From Actinomycetota bacterium (GTDB lineage Bacteria > Actinomycetota > Actinomycetes > Streptosporangiales > Streptosporangiaceae): a stretch of 53,123 bases of DNA. Under the pieces are notes generated by a model, which ran no database searches, was not told the origin of the DNA, and saw only the letters and a list, made by a program, of their open reading frames with translations. Made by a program: the position numbers and the translations under genes. Positions 43,368 through 52,949 of this stretch are shown in pieces. The stretch is taken from positions 1 to 53,123 of the forward strand of contig PMSU01000066.1 in NCBI GenBank assembly GCA_003168255.1, given 5' to 3'. Each line of letters begins with the position of its first letter. Within the stretch, counting starts at the first letter, position 1.

Positions 43368-44819
43368 TCACAACCCGTAGGTTTCGAGCAACCGGAGCCA
43401 GACCTCGCTGATCGTGGGGAATGACGGCACCGCATGCCACAGTCGCCCGAGCGGTACCTCGCCCACGATGGCGATGGTCGCGGAGTGCAGCAGCTCGCTG
43501 GTGCCTGAGCCGACGAACGTGGCGCCGACCAGGACTTTCCGCTGCTCGTCGACCACGAACCTGGCCTGGCCCGTGTAATCGTCCGCGGCTAGCCGCGCGC
43601 CTGACAGATTGCCTATCTCGTAATCGACGGCGCGGACCGGCAGGTTCTGCTCGAGTGCTGCCGCGTGCGTCAGCCCGACGGCGGCCACCTCGGGCTGGGT
43701 GAAGACCACCTGGGGGGCGCCGAGATGGTCGGCGCTAGCTGCCAGTTTGCTCCACGGCTGCGGCGGACCGGTAAGTTCGCCGTGGGCCCGCGCGACGATC
43801 GCGTCGCCACACGCACGGGCCTGGTACTTGCCCATGTGCGTGAGCAGGTTGCGTCCGTTGACGTCGCCCGCCGCGTACAGCCAGCCGCCGGGCACGGCGT
43901 CGACCCGGCAGGTGTCGTCCACTGCCAGCCAGCCGCCGGGTGCGAGGCCGACGGACTCGAGCCCGAGGTCGGCCGTGCGCGGCACCCGCCCTGCCGCCAC
44001 CAGCAGTTCGTCCGCTATCAGATCGGCCGGGTGGCCAGGATCGGCATTGCTGGTCCAGATCTCGGCGGGGGTGGCGCGCGCGAGCCTGCGCACCCTGACC
44101 ACGCCGGCGTTCGTCCGCACCTGCACGCCGGCTGATCGCAAGGACGCGGCGACCAGCTCGCCGGCGAAGGGCTCCATCCGGGCCAGCAGCCCCGCGCTCC
44201 GCTCGAGCACCGTGACCTCGGCGCCCAGTGCCCGCCACGCAGTGGCCATCTCGCAGGCCACGACGCCGCCGCCCAGGATCGCGAGCCGGCCAGGGACAGT
44301 CTCGGCGCTGGTCGCTTCCCGGCTTGTCCATACCAGCGGCTCAGCCAGCCCGCGGATCGGCGGGATCGCCGCAGTGCTGCCGGTAGCGATGACCACCGCA
44401 TGCCTGGCGGCCACCGTGATGGTGCCGCAGTCCGGGCCGACCACCTCGACCCGATGATCACCCGCCAGCCGCCCGCGGCCGCGGATCAGCTCGATACCCG
44501 CCCGATCGAGCCAGGCCACCTGGCTGGAGTCATCGACCCAGCCGCCGGTGAACCGGGTGCGGCGCGCGAGCACCGCTCCGGCCGCAAGCTTGCCCGTGAC
44601 CGCCTGCCGTGCCCCGTCCACCGCGAGTGCGGCCGCAAGGACGGCCGGCGGGCGCAGCAGCGCCTTACTCGGCACGCAAGCCCAGTACGAGCATTCACCG
44701 CCGACGAGCTCAGATTCAACCACCGCTGCCGACAGGCCCCCCCGCCGCGCCCGGTCCGCGACGTTCTCACCGGCCGGCCCGGCCCCGATCACGATGACGT
44801 CGTACTCCGCATCACTCAT
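43368..44819 (-). CDS. FAD-dependent pyridine nucleotide-disulfide oxidoreductase
   Basis: A 483-residue flavoprotein of the dihydrolipoamide dehydrogenase/mercuric reductase group. FAD binding is VIVIGAGPAGENVA, the redox disulfide is in GGECSYWACVPSK (CX4C), NAD(P) binding is LAILGGGVVACEMA and the second FAD motif is WLYAAGDVNG. The C-terminal catalytic segment reads HAVPSFPTISEVW, in which the His of the usual HPTLSE motif is replaced. Thus it is not a normal dihydrolipoamide dehydrogenase; the redox partner is unknown. GGAGGAGAAGG precedes the ATG at 44819. Confidence 0.88.
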   Translation of the reverse strand: MSDAEYDVIVIGAGPAGENVADRARRGGLSAAVVESELVGGECSYWACVPSKALLRPPAVLAAALAVDGARQAVTGKLAAGAVLARRTRFTGGWVDDSSQVAWLDRAGIELIRGRGRLAGDHRVEVVGPDCGTITVAARHAVVIATGSTAAIPPIRGLAEPLVWTSREATSAETVPGRLAILGGGVVACEMATAWRALGAEVTVLERSAGLLARMEPFAGELVAASLRSAGVQVRTNAGVVRVRRLARATPAEIWTSNADPGHPADLIADELLVAAGRVPRTADLGLESVGLAPGGWLAVDDTCRVDAVPGGWLYAAGDVNGRNLLTHMGKYQARACGDAIVARAHGELTGPPQPWSKLAASADHLGAPQVVFTQPEVAAVGLTHAAALEQNLPVRAVDYEIGNLSGARLAADDYTGQARFVVDEQRKVLVGATFVGSGTSELLHSATIAIVGEVPLGRLWHAVPSFPTISEVWLRLLETYGL

Positions 44820-45023
44820 GACCTTCTCCTCCCAGTGGCGGCCTGGCGCAGGTCATGTTCGGCTTGCTGGCCGCCGCGGATACCCAAGGGCCGCTTCGCG
44901 ATCATACTGAGCGCGGCACGGCCTGCTAAGGCAGCCGCACTTGGCCTCGTACCCGGCATCGGAGTCGGGAGTCCCGGGGGCGTGAGTCAGGAATAGTGCT
45001 GGCGGCGGCCGTAGGGTGTTCGC

Positions 45024-45857
45024 GTGGATCACCTTCTGGTTGGCCGTCCTGGTTGGCTCGACTGGAGCTGGGCGCTGAGCGTGCTGGACCAGGAGGTCCG
45101 CCTGACCGGGGAGGAGGTTCGTCCCGCGGGCGGCGTGCTCGCCACCCCATGCCTGCTGGCGGACAGGCCGCTGGTCGTCACCGTGACGGCAGCCGGAAGC
45201 CAGCTGGCAGTGATGCCATCCGCGCCTGAGCTGGGCGAGTTGGTGACCCGCCGGTTCCACCTGGACCTCGACGAGGCCGCAGTGTCCGCGGCGCTGGACA
45301 GGAGCACGCTGGCGGGTGTGCTGGAGCCGAACGGCTGGGTCCGGCGGCCCGCCGCGGCCGCGCTGTGGCCGTACTGCCTGGTCTTCTTGTGCGGCGGTGA
45401 CCCCGACGCGCCTGCGGTCCGGCAGATGTTCGCCGAGCTCGGGCAGCCCGCCGGACATCTACAGATACCGCCGGACCCCGCCGACCTGCTGACCGCGGGC
45501 GATGATCGGCTCATCAGCTATGGCGTCGCGCCGCACCGGGTAGCGAACGTGCTCGGCCTTGCACGGGCGTTCGCGGCAACGCCGGACAGATACGACGAGA
45601 TGGTGCTGCGGGCGCTGCCCGCTGACGAGGCGATCGCGCGGGTGGCGGAACTGCCCCACATCGGGGCAACGCGAGCCAGGGTGATTTCGTCCACCGCGCT
45701 CGGCCACGACGACGTGCTTCCCGATCTCGCGCGCCAGGACGGCCAGATCCGCGCCAGCCTGGGACTGGGCTGGTCCGAGGTGCGGGCTGGTGCCCGCCGG
45801 GCCGCGCCCTACCGCAGCATTCTGGGCGACACGCTGCTGGAGCTTCTGTCGGATTAA
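45024..45857 (+). CDS. AlkA-like DNA glycosylase, HhH-GPD superfamily
   Basis: A 277-residue protein similar to 3-methyladenine DNA glycosylase II of actinobacteria. The C-terminal half has a helix-hairpin-helix (ELPHIGATRARVISS) followed by GHDDVLPDLARQDGQIRASLG, where an Asp could be the catalytic residue. The N-terminal domain is divergent. It would remove alkylated bases. The start is a GTG with AGGG upstream. Identification is from pattern, not strong similarity. Confidence 0.65.
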   Translation: MDHLLVGRPGWLDWSWALSVLDQEVRLTGEEVRPAGGVLATPCLLADRPLVVTVTAAGSQLAVMPSAPELGELVTRRFHLDLDEAAVSAALDRSTLAGVLEPNGWVRRPAAAALWPYCLVFLCGGDPDAPAVRQMFAELGQPAGHLQIPPDPADLLTAGDDRLISYGVAPHRVANVLGLARAFAATPDRYDEMVLRALPADEAIARVAELPHIGATRARVISSTALGHDDVLPDLARQDGQIRASLGLGWSEVRAGARRAAPYRSILGDTLLELLSD

Positions 45858-45894
45858 CGACAGCCTGATGCATGGCGCGGCGGTCAGGTGGCCA

Positions 45895-46815
45895 TCAGCG
45901 GAACTCGCCGACCCCTGCGCCGTCTTCGCGCTCCCAGCCGTAGGCCGCCAGGTAGCCCCAGCAGTCTGGCTTGCTGCCGTCGGTGTCGGTGACGCCATAG
46001 GCGTCTGCTAGCTGGCGGGCGCTGATGATCGTGCCAGCCCAGCGGCTGATGTCGGCCGCCTGCACGAGCGCGGCGACACCGCTGGCGACGTAGGCCGGCG
46101 ATTCAGAGATCGCGAAGCCGGGTATCTTGACGCAGGCCTCGCGCCAGGTGTCCTCGGTGACACCGAAGTTTTCGAGCATGTTCTCCGACCGCAGCCAGCC
46201 CGGCGTGACGCCGACAGCTGTCACCGGATGGTCCTTAAGCTCAAAGCTGAGCCCCTTCACGATGCGCTCAACACTGGCTTTGACCAGGTCGTAGTAGAAG
46301 CCGACGTTACGCCGGAACTCTGCGTTAGCCGCTGAGGTGCCGTCCGTCATCTCGATGACCAGGCCCTGGGTGCCGCCAGCGGCAGCGGTGCGCAGCATCA
46401 GCGGAATGGCTGCCTGGGCGGTGATGAGATGGGTGTGCACGCCCATCTGTAGCATCCGCAGCCCGCCGGGCAAGTCGTGCTCCCACAGCGGCTTGTCCCA
46501 CTCGGCGTACCGGTCGCCGCCGAAGATGTCGTTGACCAGCACGTCGAGGCGGCCGTGGTCACGTTCTATGACCCCGAGCAGCGCGGCTACCGATACCGGG
46601 TCCTCGTGATCGACGACGAGAGCAGAGCCAGCCCCGCCAGCGGCATCGATCAAGTCGCCGGTCTCCTCGATGGTCTCGGGCCTGCCGATCTCTGACCGGC
46701 CCGACACCCGGCTGCTACGGCCGGTGGAGTACACAAACAGGCCAGCACGAGCCAGTTCGACTGCGATCGCCCGGCCCGCGCCGCGTGTCGCGCCCGCCAC
46801 CAGTGCTACTCGCAT
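45895..46815 (-). CDS. Short-chain dehydrogenase/reductase
   Basis: A 306-residue classical SDR. The cofactor motif is VAGATRGAGRAIAVELA, followed by RLDVLVNDIFGG and the catalytic YDLVK (Tyr-x3-Lys). The long substrate loop and C-terminal extension (about 60 extra residues ending WEREDGAGVGEFR) match a group of actinobacterial SDRs of unknown substrate. The start chosen is the ATG at 46815 with GAAGGA upstream; an in-frame ATG at 46839 is possible. Confidence 0.85.
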   Translation of the reverse strand: MRVALVAGATRGAGRAIAVELARAGLFVYSTGRSSRVSGRSEIGRPETIEETGDLIDAAGGAGSALVVDHEDPVSVAALLGVIERDHGRLDVLVNDIFGGDRYAEWDKPLWEHDLPGGLRMLQMGVHTHLITAQAAIPLMLRTAAAGGTQGLVIEMTDGTSAANAEFRRNVGFYYDLVKASVERIVKGLSFELKDHPVTAVGVTPGWLRSENMLENFGVTEDTWREACVKIPGFAISESPAYVASGVAALVQAADISRWAGTIISARQLADAYGVTDTDGSKPDCWGYLAAYGWEREDGAGVGEFR

Positions 46816-46991
46816 ATCGCGGTCCTTCTTCACGTCCATCTCGCCAGTAAAGCACCCGCCATCAGGGCCCTACTTGATCGAAGTTGCGGAAGATTCTGCG
46901 CAGGAGCGGCCTTCGAGCCCGTCCGCCATGGGCCGCGCTCGCCTCGATTGTGGCGGGGACGGGAGGCCGCGAGTTCCCCGTCCCCTTTCGG

Positions 46992-47810
46992 TCATTTGCG
47001 GGCGAGCATTACCTCAGTATCACCGGGCCAGTCCCAGAAAACGCCTTCGGGAGATCGCTGCCTCAGCAGCTCTCGCACCTCGTCGGCGAATTCTTCGACA
47101 CGGTCGCCGAACAGGTGCGGCGCGGCATAAGACATGGAGAAGTAACCGGACACTACGCTCTCGATATCCCGCATGAGGTCGGGGATGCCGGCGGCGAAGA
47201 TCACCCGTGGCGCGCCGAACCGGGTGCTGGCGACGGCGTCCTGGAGGCTGAGGGCCTGAACCGGCGCGGTGCTCTGGCCCGCTCGCCTCGTCGGTCCGAG
47301 ATACTTCCGCACCAGCTCCTCGATCTCATCGTGCGGAATCCGCGGCGGCCCGGGGCTCGGCGGGACGGCCCGCCCCTCGGCCTGATGCCCGGCAAGGACC
47401 AGGGCGCCGCCCGGCTCCACCATGTCGTAGACCGCCTCGGCCACCCGGACCTCGTCGGTCCAGTAGAACGACTGGCCGAACGTGACCAGCCGGTACGGCC
47501 CGGGCGCCACCGCGGGAAGGTCCTCAGCCCGGGCCTGGATCCAGGTGATGTTCGCGATGTCCTGCTCCCGGGCGGCCCGGCGACCCTCGGCGATCATCGC
47601 CGGATCGGGGTCAAGGCCGACGGCGCCCTCAAACAGGTGCGCCAGTCGCACGGTGAGGATGCCGGGACCGCACCCGACGTCCAGCAGCCTTCCACTGCCG
47701 TCCAGGCTGAGTTCCTCAGCTAGGAGAGCCTCGAGCCGGGGAGAGTAGGCGGGTCTCCCGTACCGGTAGTGGACAGCCGCGCCATCATAGAACGAAGGGT
47801 CATATCGCAC
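46992..47810 (-). CDS. Class I SAM-dependent methyltransferase
   Basis: A 272-residue methyltransferase. Motif I is LLDVGCGPGILTVRLA, the acidic residue is in VGLDPDPAMI and motif IV is LVTFGQSFYWTD; MVEPGGALVLAG follows. This is the Methyltransf_11/25 type, acting on small molecules. The start is a GTG without clear ribosome site. It stands alone. Confidence 0.85.
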   Translation of the reverse strand: MRYDPSFYDGAAVHYRYGRPAYSPRLEALLAEELSLDGSGRLLDVGCGPGILTVRLAHLFEGAVGLDPDPAMIAEGRRAAREQDIANITWIQARAEDLPAVAPGPYRLVTFGQSFYWTDEVRVAEAVYDMVEPGGALVLAGHQAEGRAVPPSPGPPRIPHDEIEELVRKYLGPTRRAGQSTAPVQALSLQDAVASTRFGAPRVIFAAGIPDLMRDIESVVSGYFSMSYAAPHLFGDRVEEFADEVRELLRQRSPEGVFWDWPGDTEVMLARK

Positions 47811-48167
47811 CGCAGGACATTACCAAGCGGCCAACCTGCTGGATTTCTCCCGTGCCGCAGTCGACTCCAGCCACATCCGGGCGATGAAGGGCGTATCTGA
47901 TCACTGCGGTGCTCCCGCAGCCATGAGGTGCGGAAGCATCGGTGAGTCACCAGCCTGTTCGGGCGTGGGCAGGATTATCAGGGGTAGCCCGGCGCCGCTG
48001 ATGTGCGCGAGCGATCGTGGAGTCCGCTGGCAGCGGCCGGCCGGTGCTTCCTGCCGCGTCCGCAGCGCCCGTCAGCCGGTGAGCACCCGATCCCGCGAGA
48101 CGCGCCGTAGGTCAGGCGGTGACCCGTGTTATGTATTTCGCGGCTGATCCCGTTGGAGTGCGGCTGG
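47811..48167. other. Intergenic region (357 bp), nothing convincing
   Basis: No gene, repeat or strong hairpin was seen. Short frames exist on both strands but lack family features. Confidence 0.5.
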
Positions 48168-49109
48168 TCATGCGGATGGGTTGTGGAAGTAGTGGCCCTT
48201 GTCGAGGTCGTCGATGAGCCCGGGATGGGTCGGGTGCCATCCCAGTAGCTCGCGGGTCAGCGTGCTCGAGGCCGGGCTGTCGACCGCGAGGAAGTGGGCG
48301 AGCCACGTGAAGTGCCCGGCTGCATCCTCGGGTGAGACGGCGACCACGGGGAGATCGAGATGCCGCCCGATCACTTCGGCGATATCGCGGATCGGCACGC
48401 CCTCGTCGGCGACCGCGTGCAGCGTCGATCCCGCCGGGGCGTTCTCCAGCGCCAGGCGGAAGAGGTGCGCGGAGTCGAGCCGGTGCACGGCGGGCCAGCG
48501 GTTGGACCCGTCGCCGATGTAGCCGGAGACGCCCTTGTCGCGGGCTATGCCGACAATGGTCGCCATGAAGCCGTTATCTCCGTCCCCGTGATTCGTCGGA
48601 GGGAGTCGCACGACAGACGAGCGGACACCGCGGGAAGCGAGGGAGAGCACCAGTTCGGCGGTGGCCTGCCGGGTCATCGGACCGGCGCCGGCCATGGCGG
48701 CCACCGCCGGGTCGGGAACGCCATGCCCGTCGCGTTCGGTCGCCACCCGCCCTGGTGCGACCCCGAGCGTCCCGGAGGCGATGAGGAAGGGCCGGTCAGA
48801 ACCCGCGAGCGCGTCGCCGAAGGTCTCGACGGCGCGGCGGTCCGCATCGGCAGCGCCCTGGAAGTCCCCCGAGAAGGCGATGTCGTGCTTGAACGCGAGG
48901 TGGATCACGCCATCGGACGCGGCAGCTGCACTCCGCAGGCTGTCGAGGTCATCAAGAGTGCCGCGATGCACCTGCGCCCCGGCCTCGGTGAGGGCAGCGG
49001 CCGAGGCATCCGAGCGGGCGAGCCCGATGACCTGATGGCCCGCGCCGATGAGCTCGGGTACGACGGCGGAGCCGATCCAGCCGGATGCACCGGTGACGAA
49101 TACGCGCAT
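48168..49109 (-). CDS. NAD-dependent epimerase/dehydratase (extended SDR)
   Basis: A 313-residue extended SDR. It begins MRVFVTGASGWIGSAVVPEL, with the NAD(P) motif GxxGxxG. SDGVIHLAFKHD and RLPPTNHGDGDNGF are typical of the NmrA/epimerase-like group; the Tyr-x3-Lys pair is not obvious, so the enzyme may be atypical. GGAGG precedes the ATG at 49109. It is divergent from a TetR regulator across two palindromic sites and is its likely target. Confidence 0.85.
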   Translation of the reverse strand: MRVFVTGASGWIGSAVVPELIGAGHQVIGLARSDASAAALTEAGAQVHRGTLDDLDSLRSAAAASDGVIHLAFKHDIAFSGDFQGAADADRRAVETFGDALAGSDRPFLIASGTLGVAPGRVATERDGHGVPDPAVAAMAGAGPMTRQATAELVLSLASRGVRSSVVRLPPTNHGDGDNGFMATIVGIARDKGVSGYIGDGSNRWPAVHRLDSAHLFRLALENAPAGSTLHAVADEGVPIRDIAEVIGRHLDLPVVAVSPEDAAGHFTWLAHFLAVDSPASSTLTRELLGWHPTHPGLIDDLDKGHYFHNPSA

Positions 49110-49167
49110 GAGAAGAACCTCCAGGTGGTCGACTGTCCTCGGCGCAGGGCCTGCGCTCAGACAGGTC

Positions 49168-49219
49168 GATGTCAGTCACTGTCATCACTTTATAGCACCC
49201 GATGTCAGTCGCTGTCATC
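49168..49219. promoter_or_regulatory. Two tandem 19-bp palindromes between the epimerase and tetR genes
   Basis: GATGTCAGTCACTGTCATC (49168-49186) and a copy with one change (49201-49219) are each palindromic apart from the centre and one symmetric pair; the second has one further mismatch. They are 33 bp apart, about three helical turns. A TATAGC (-10-like) lies between them. TetR dimers bound here would block both divergent genes. Confidence 0.8.
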
Positions 49220-49235
49220 AAGTACGATCGGGGCC

Positions 49236-49829
49236 ATGAGCCGATGGGAGCCAGACGCGCGCGGCCGGCTCGAGCAGGCAGCACTGGAGCTCTACATCGA
49301 GCGCGGGTTCGAACAGACCACGGTGGCGGAGATTGCCAAGCGGGCGGGGCTCACCGAGCGAACGTTCTTCCGGCACTTCGCCGACAAGCGCGAGGTTCTG
49401 TTCTGGGGCGCGGGTGCACTGCAGGAGTTCCTCGTGGGCAGCCTCGCCAGCGCGCCTGATTCCGCAGCGCCGATCGACGCGGTCGCCGCGGCCCTCGAGG
49501 CCGCCGGCGCCCTGCTTCAGGAGCGCCGCGAAAGCGCCTGGCAGCGCCAGGCCGTCATTGCTGCGAACGCAGAGCTCCAAGAGCGCGAGCTGATCAAGCT
49601 CGCATCACTCGCCTCGGCGATGGCCGACGTGTTGCGCCGGCGCGGCGTCGCAGACCCAGCCGCGGGTCTGGCTGCCGAGGCAGGGATCGCCGTGTTCAGG
49701 ATCGCGTTCGAACGCTGGATCAGCGAAACCAGCCAGCGAGACTTGCCGCAATTCATCCGAGAGTCGCTCGACGAGCTCAAAGCCGTGACCGCGGGCAGAT
49801 CATCACCGGCAGCAGATCCTCGACCGTAG
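49236..49829 (+). CDS. TetR-family transcriptional regulator
   Basis: A 197-residue regulator. The N-terminal helix-turn-helix reads LELYIERGFEQTTVAEIAKRAGLTERTFFRHFADKREVLF, an ordinary TetR motif. The C-terminal domain (about 70-185) would bind a small ligand. The ATG at 49236 follows GGGG, next to the palindromes at 49168-49219, so it probably represses itself and the divergent epimerase gene. Confidence 0.92.
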   Translation: MSRWEPDARGRLEQAALELYIERGFEQTTVAEIAKRAGLTERTFFRHFADKREVLFWGAGALQEFLVGSLASAPDSAAPIDAVAAALEAAGALLQERRESAWQRQAVIAANAELQERELIKLASLASAMADVLRRRGVADPAAGLAAEAGIAVFRIAFERWISETSQRDLPQFIRESLDELKAVTAGRSSPAADPRP

Positions 49830-49928
49830 GAGTCGTGGTCGACGAGGGCAGTCACGAGGAAGCCATCGCCCTCACCGTGGGTGAGCTCCCCTACGGTCGC
49901 AGGGATGGTCGCGTCCGGGCCGACGAAG

Positions 49929-49958
49929 ACGGACCCCCCGCCACGGCGGGGGGTCCGT
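49929..49958. terminator. 14-bp hairpin between convergent tetR and the Calx-beta gene
   Basis: ACGGACCCCCCGCC (49929-49942) and its exact complement (49945-49958) form a stem with a very small loop. It lies between the stops of two convergent genes. No T-tract is present. Confidence 0.65.
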
Positions 49959-50009
49959 CCTTGGAGTGCATCGTCCCCGAAGTGAGGGACGGGTGGTGGC
50001 GCTAGCGCA

Positions 50010-52949
50010 TTAACTCGGCGTGACTGGGTTGGAGGGCAGGGACGCCGGTCCCGTGCCGTGGGTGTTGGTGGCTGTCACCGTGAAGGTGTAGGCGGTCCCG
50101 TTGGTGAGGCCGCCGACTGTGATGGGCGAGGAGATCCCGGCGGCGGTCGCGCCCCCCGGGCTGGCCGTCACCGTGTACGAGTTGATGGCATTCCCGCCGT
50201 CGGAGGCCGGTGCGGCGAAGCTCACCGTCGCCGTGCCGTTTCCGGCCACGGCCGTGACCTTCGTGGGAGCCCCGGGGTTCGTGACCTTCGGCAGCACGGT
50301 GATGGTGGTCTGGTCACGGGCGATGGTGGAGTCCGAGCTGTTGCCGGAAAGGTTCAGGTAGAACGTTCCCTTCATCGTCTGGGCGCAGTTGAGCAGGGGT
50401 ATCCGGATCGTCTCGGTGGTGACGCCGGGCTGGAAGGTGAGGGTGCCGGACTGGCCGAAGTAGCTGTAGCTGGTGCCGTCGCAGCCGTTGTTCGAGTAGG
50501 TCGTGCCGTTGGCGGTGGTGTAGTTCACCGTCACCGGGTTGACCCCGGGGGCGCTGAGCGTCACCGGCAGGTCGACGTAGCCGTCACCCTTGCTGACCAT
50601 GGTGTCGGGCGACGCCGAGATCTTCGGTGCCGTGACGTGGCTGCCGCCGCTGGCGCCGATAGTGATGACGCCGGTGCCGTCGGCGATTTTGGCGTGAACC
50701 GGGGTGCCGAGGGTGACCGAGAAGCTGCGGGCCTTGGCCGAGCCGGACCGGTCCAGGATCGGCACGGTGATGTTCTCGGCGGTCTCGCCCGGCGGGAAGA
50801 TGAGCGTCCCGCTGGTGGCGGTGTAGTCGGTCCCGGCCAGAGCCGAGCCGTCGTGGGTGGTGTAGGGCACGCTGACCGCCACACCCGAGGCCGCACCCGG
50901 GGGCCCGCCGAGCAGCACCGGCACGTCGATGATGCCGGCGCTGTTGTCGACTGTGGCGTCCCGGACGTACAGCCCGGGTGTCGAGGCCGCCGAGGCGTCC
51001 CCGGTGATGTCGATCTGAGTGCTGGGCCGCACGAGGGTCGAATAATCCGCGTTGTTGCCGGACAGGTTCAGCGTGAATTCTCCGAACCCCGAGGCCAGGC
51101 TGACCTCGCAGTTCAGCAGCGGTATCCGGATCGTCCGTGTGGTGACGCCGGGTTCGAAGGTGAGGGCGCCCTGCTGGCCGAAGTAGGTGTAGCTGGCGCC
51201 GTCGCAGCCGTTGTTCGAGAAGGTCGTGCCGTTGGCGGTGGTGTAGTTCACCGTCACCGGGTTGTCCCCGGGGGCGCTGAGCGTCACCGGCAGGTCGACG
51301 TAGCCGTCGGTGGCACCGACGACCATGTCGGCGGGAGCCGAGATGCCCGGCGCCGTCACGTGGCTTCCGCCGCTGGCGCCGATGGTCACCACGCCGGTGC
51401 CGTCGGCAACCTTGGCGTTGGTCGGGGTGCCGAGGGTCACCGAGAAGCTGCGGGCCTTCGCCGCACCGGACCGGTCCAGGATCGGCACGGTGATGTTCTC
51501 GGCGGTCTCGCCCGGCGGGAAGATGAGCGTCCCGCTGGTGGCGGTGTAGTCGGTCCCGGCCACGGCTGAGCCGTCGTGGGTGGTGAAGGGCACGCTGACC
51601 GCCACACCCGAGGCCGCACCCGGGGGCCCGCCGAGCAGCACCGGCACGTCGATGATGCCGGCGCTGTTGTCGACTGTGGCGTCCCGGACGTACAGCCCGG
51701 GTGTCGAGGCCGCCGAGGCGTCCCCGGTGATGTCGATCTGAGTGCTGGCCCGCACGAGGGTGGAGTCCGCGCTGTTGTCACTGAGGTTCAGCGTGAACTC
51801 TCCGAACCCCGAAGACAGGCTGATCCCGCAGTTCAGCAGCGGTATCCGGATGGCCTGGGTGGTGACGCCGGGTTCGAAGGTGAGGGTGCCGGACTGGCCG
51901 AAGTAGGTGTAGCTGATGCCATCGCAGCCGTTGTTCGAGAAGGTCGTGCCGTTGGCGTTGGCGTAGTTCACCGTCACCGGGTTGTCCCCCGGGGCGCTGA
52001 GCGTCACCGGCAAGTCGACGTACCCGTCGATGGCGCCCACGACCATGTCGGCAGGAGCCGAGATGCCCGGCGCCGTCACGTGGGTGGCGCCGCTGGCCCC
52101 GATGGTCACCACGCCCGTGCCGTCCGCCACCTTGGCGTGAACCGGAGTGCCGAGGGTCACCGAGAAGCTCCGGGTCGGCGCCGAGCCGGACCGATGCAGG
52201 ATCGTCACTTTGATATTCTCGGCGGTCTTCCCGGCCGGAAATTTGAGCGTCCCGCTTTTGGCGGTGTAGTCGGTCCCCGCCAGAGCCGAGCCGTTGTTGG
52301 TGGTGTAGGGCACGCTGACCGTCACACCCGATGCCGCACCGGACGGCCCGCCCAGCAGCACCGGCACCTCAATCGTCCCGGCGGTGTTATCGACCACCGC
52401 GTCACGGACGTAGAGTCCCGGCGTCGAAGCAGCCGGAGCGTCCCCGGTGATGTCGATCTGGGTGCTGGCCCGCACGAGGGTGGAATCCGAACTGTTGTCA
52501 CTGAGGTTCAGCCTGAACTCCTGGAAGCCCGAGGCCAGGCTGGTCCCGCAGTTCAGCAGCGGCACCGTGACGGGCTGACTTGTCACACCGGGCTTGAAGG
52601 TGAGGGTGCCCTGCTGGCCGACGTAGCCGTAGCTGGTGCCATCGCAGCCCGTATTCGAAAAGGTCGTGCCGTTGGCGGTGGCATAGTTCACCGTCACCGT
52701 GTTGTCCCCCGGGGCACTGAGCGTGACATTGAGATGGACCGAGCCGTCAGCCGCGCCCACGACGACATCGGGAGGTGCCGAGATGCCAGGCGCCGTGACG
52801 GGGGTGGTGGCCGCCGCCACGGAAGGTGTTGTCTTGGCTGAGGCTGCTTGTGACGCAGACGCTAATCCAAAGACGGCGCCGCCGGTGAGCGTTGCCGTGA
52901 TGAGTGCCAGCGTCCCCACTGCTCGCCGGGCCCTTCGCATAGATTCCAT
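50010..52949 (-). CDS. Secreted Calx-beta repeat protein with C-terminal fibronectin type III domain
   Basis: A 979-residue protein. After a signal peptide (about 1-37) it has seven Calx-beta-like domains in alternating A and B types, then a fibronectin III domain (about 890-979, APTKVTAVAGNGTATVSFAAP). The A-B pair repeats with a period of 241 residues, starting near residues 52, 290, 531 and 772, the last pair lacking B. Each A domain contains a Cys pair (NGCDGxSY and LLNCG). No anchor is seen. AAGGGGC precedes the ATG at 52949. Calx-beta domains can bind calcium and mediate adhesion. The upstream 174 bp reach the window edge. Confidence 0.9.
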   Translation of the reverse strand: MESMRRARRAVGTLALITATLTGGAVFGLASASQAASAKTTPSVAAATTPVTAPGISAPPDVVVGAADGSVHLNVTLSAPGDNTVTVNYATANGTTFSNTGCDGTSYGYVGQQGTLTFKPGVTSQPVTVPLLNCGTSLASGFQEFRLNLSDNSSDSTLVRASTQIDITGDAPAASTPGLYVRDAVVDNTAGTIEVPVLLGGPSGAASGVTVSVPYTTNNGSALAGTDYTAKSGTLKFPAGKTAENIKVTILHRSGSAPTRSFSVTLGTPVHAKVADGTGVVTIGASGATHVTAPGISAPADMVVGAIDGYVDLPVTLSAPGDNPVTVNYANANGTTFSNNGCDGISYTYFGQSGTLTFEPGVTTQAIRIPLLNCGISLSSGFGEFTLNLSDNSADSTLVRASTQIDITGDASAASTPGLYVRDATVDNSAGIIDVPVLLGGPPGAASGVAVSVPFTTHDGSAVAGTDYTATSGTLIFPPGETAENITVPILDRSGAAKARSFSVTLGTPTNAKVADGTGVVTIGASGGSHVTAPGISAPADMVVGATDGYVDLPVTLSAPGDNPVTVNYTTANGTTFSNNGCDGASYTYFGQQGALTFEPGVTTRTIRIPLLNCEVSLASGFGEFTLNLSGNNADYSTLVRPSTQIDITGDASAASTPGLYVRDATVDNSAGIIDVPVLLGGPPGAASGVAVSVPYTTHDGSALAGTDYTATSGTLIFPPGETAENITVPILDRSGSAKARSFSVTLGTPVHAKIADGTGVITIGASGGSHVTAPKISASPDTMVSKGDGYVDLPVTLSAPGVNPVTVNYTTANGTTYSNNGCDGTSYSYFGQSGTLTFQPGVTTETIRIPLLNCAQTMKGTFYLNLSGNSSDSTIARDQTTITVLPKVTNPGAPTKVTAVAGNGTATVSFAAPASDGGNAINSYTVTASPGGATAAGISSPITVGGLTNGTAYTFTVTATNTHGTGPASLPSNPVTPS
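50636..52800. repeat. Tandem 723-bp repeats within the Calx-beta gene
   Basis: The A-B unit repeats every 723 bp. Copies two and three share blocks of over 100 bp without visible change (for example 50881-51030 and 51604-51753), whereas copies one and four are more diverged. This points to recent homologous duplication or conversion. Confidence 0.85.

Noticed and set aside
50058..52841. Two long open frames (503 and 421 codons) on the + strand
   Set aside because: They are antisense to the Calx-beta repeats, and their Gly/Arg/His/Val-rich, repeating composition mirrors that gene.
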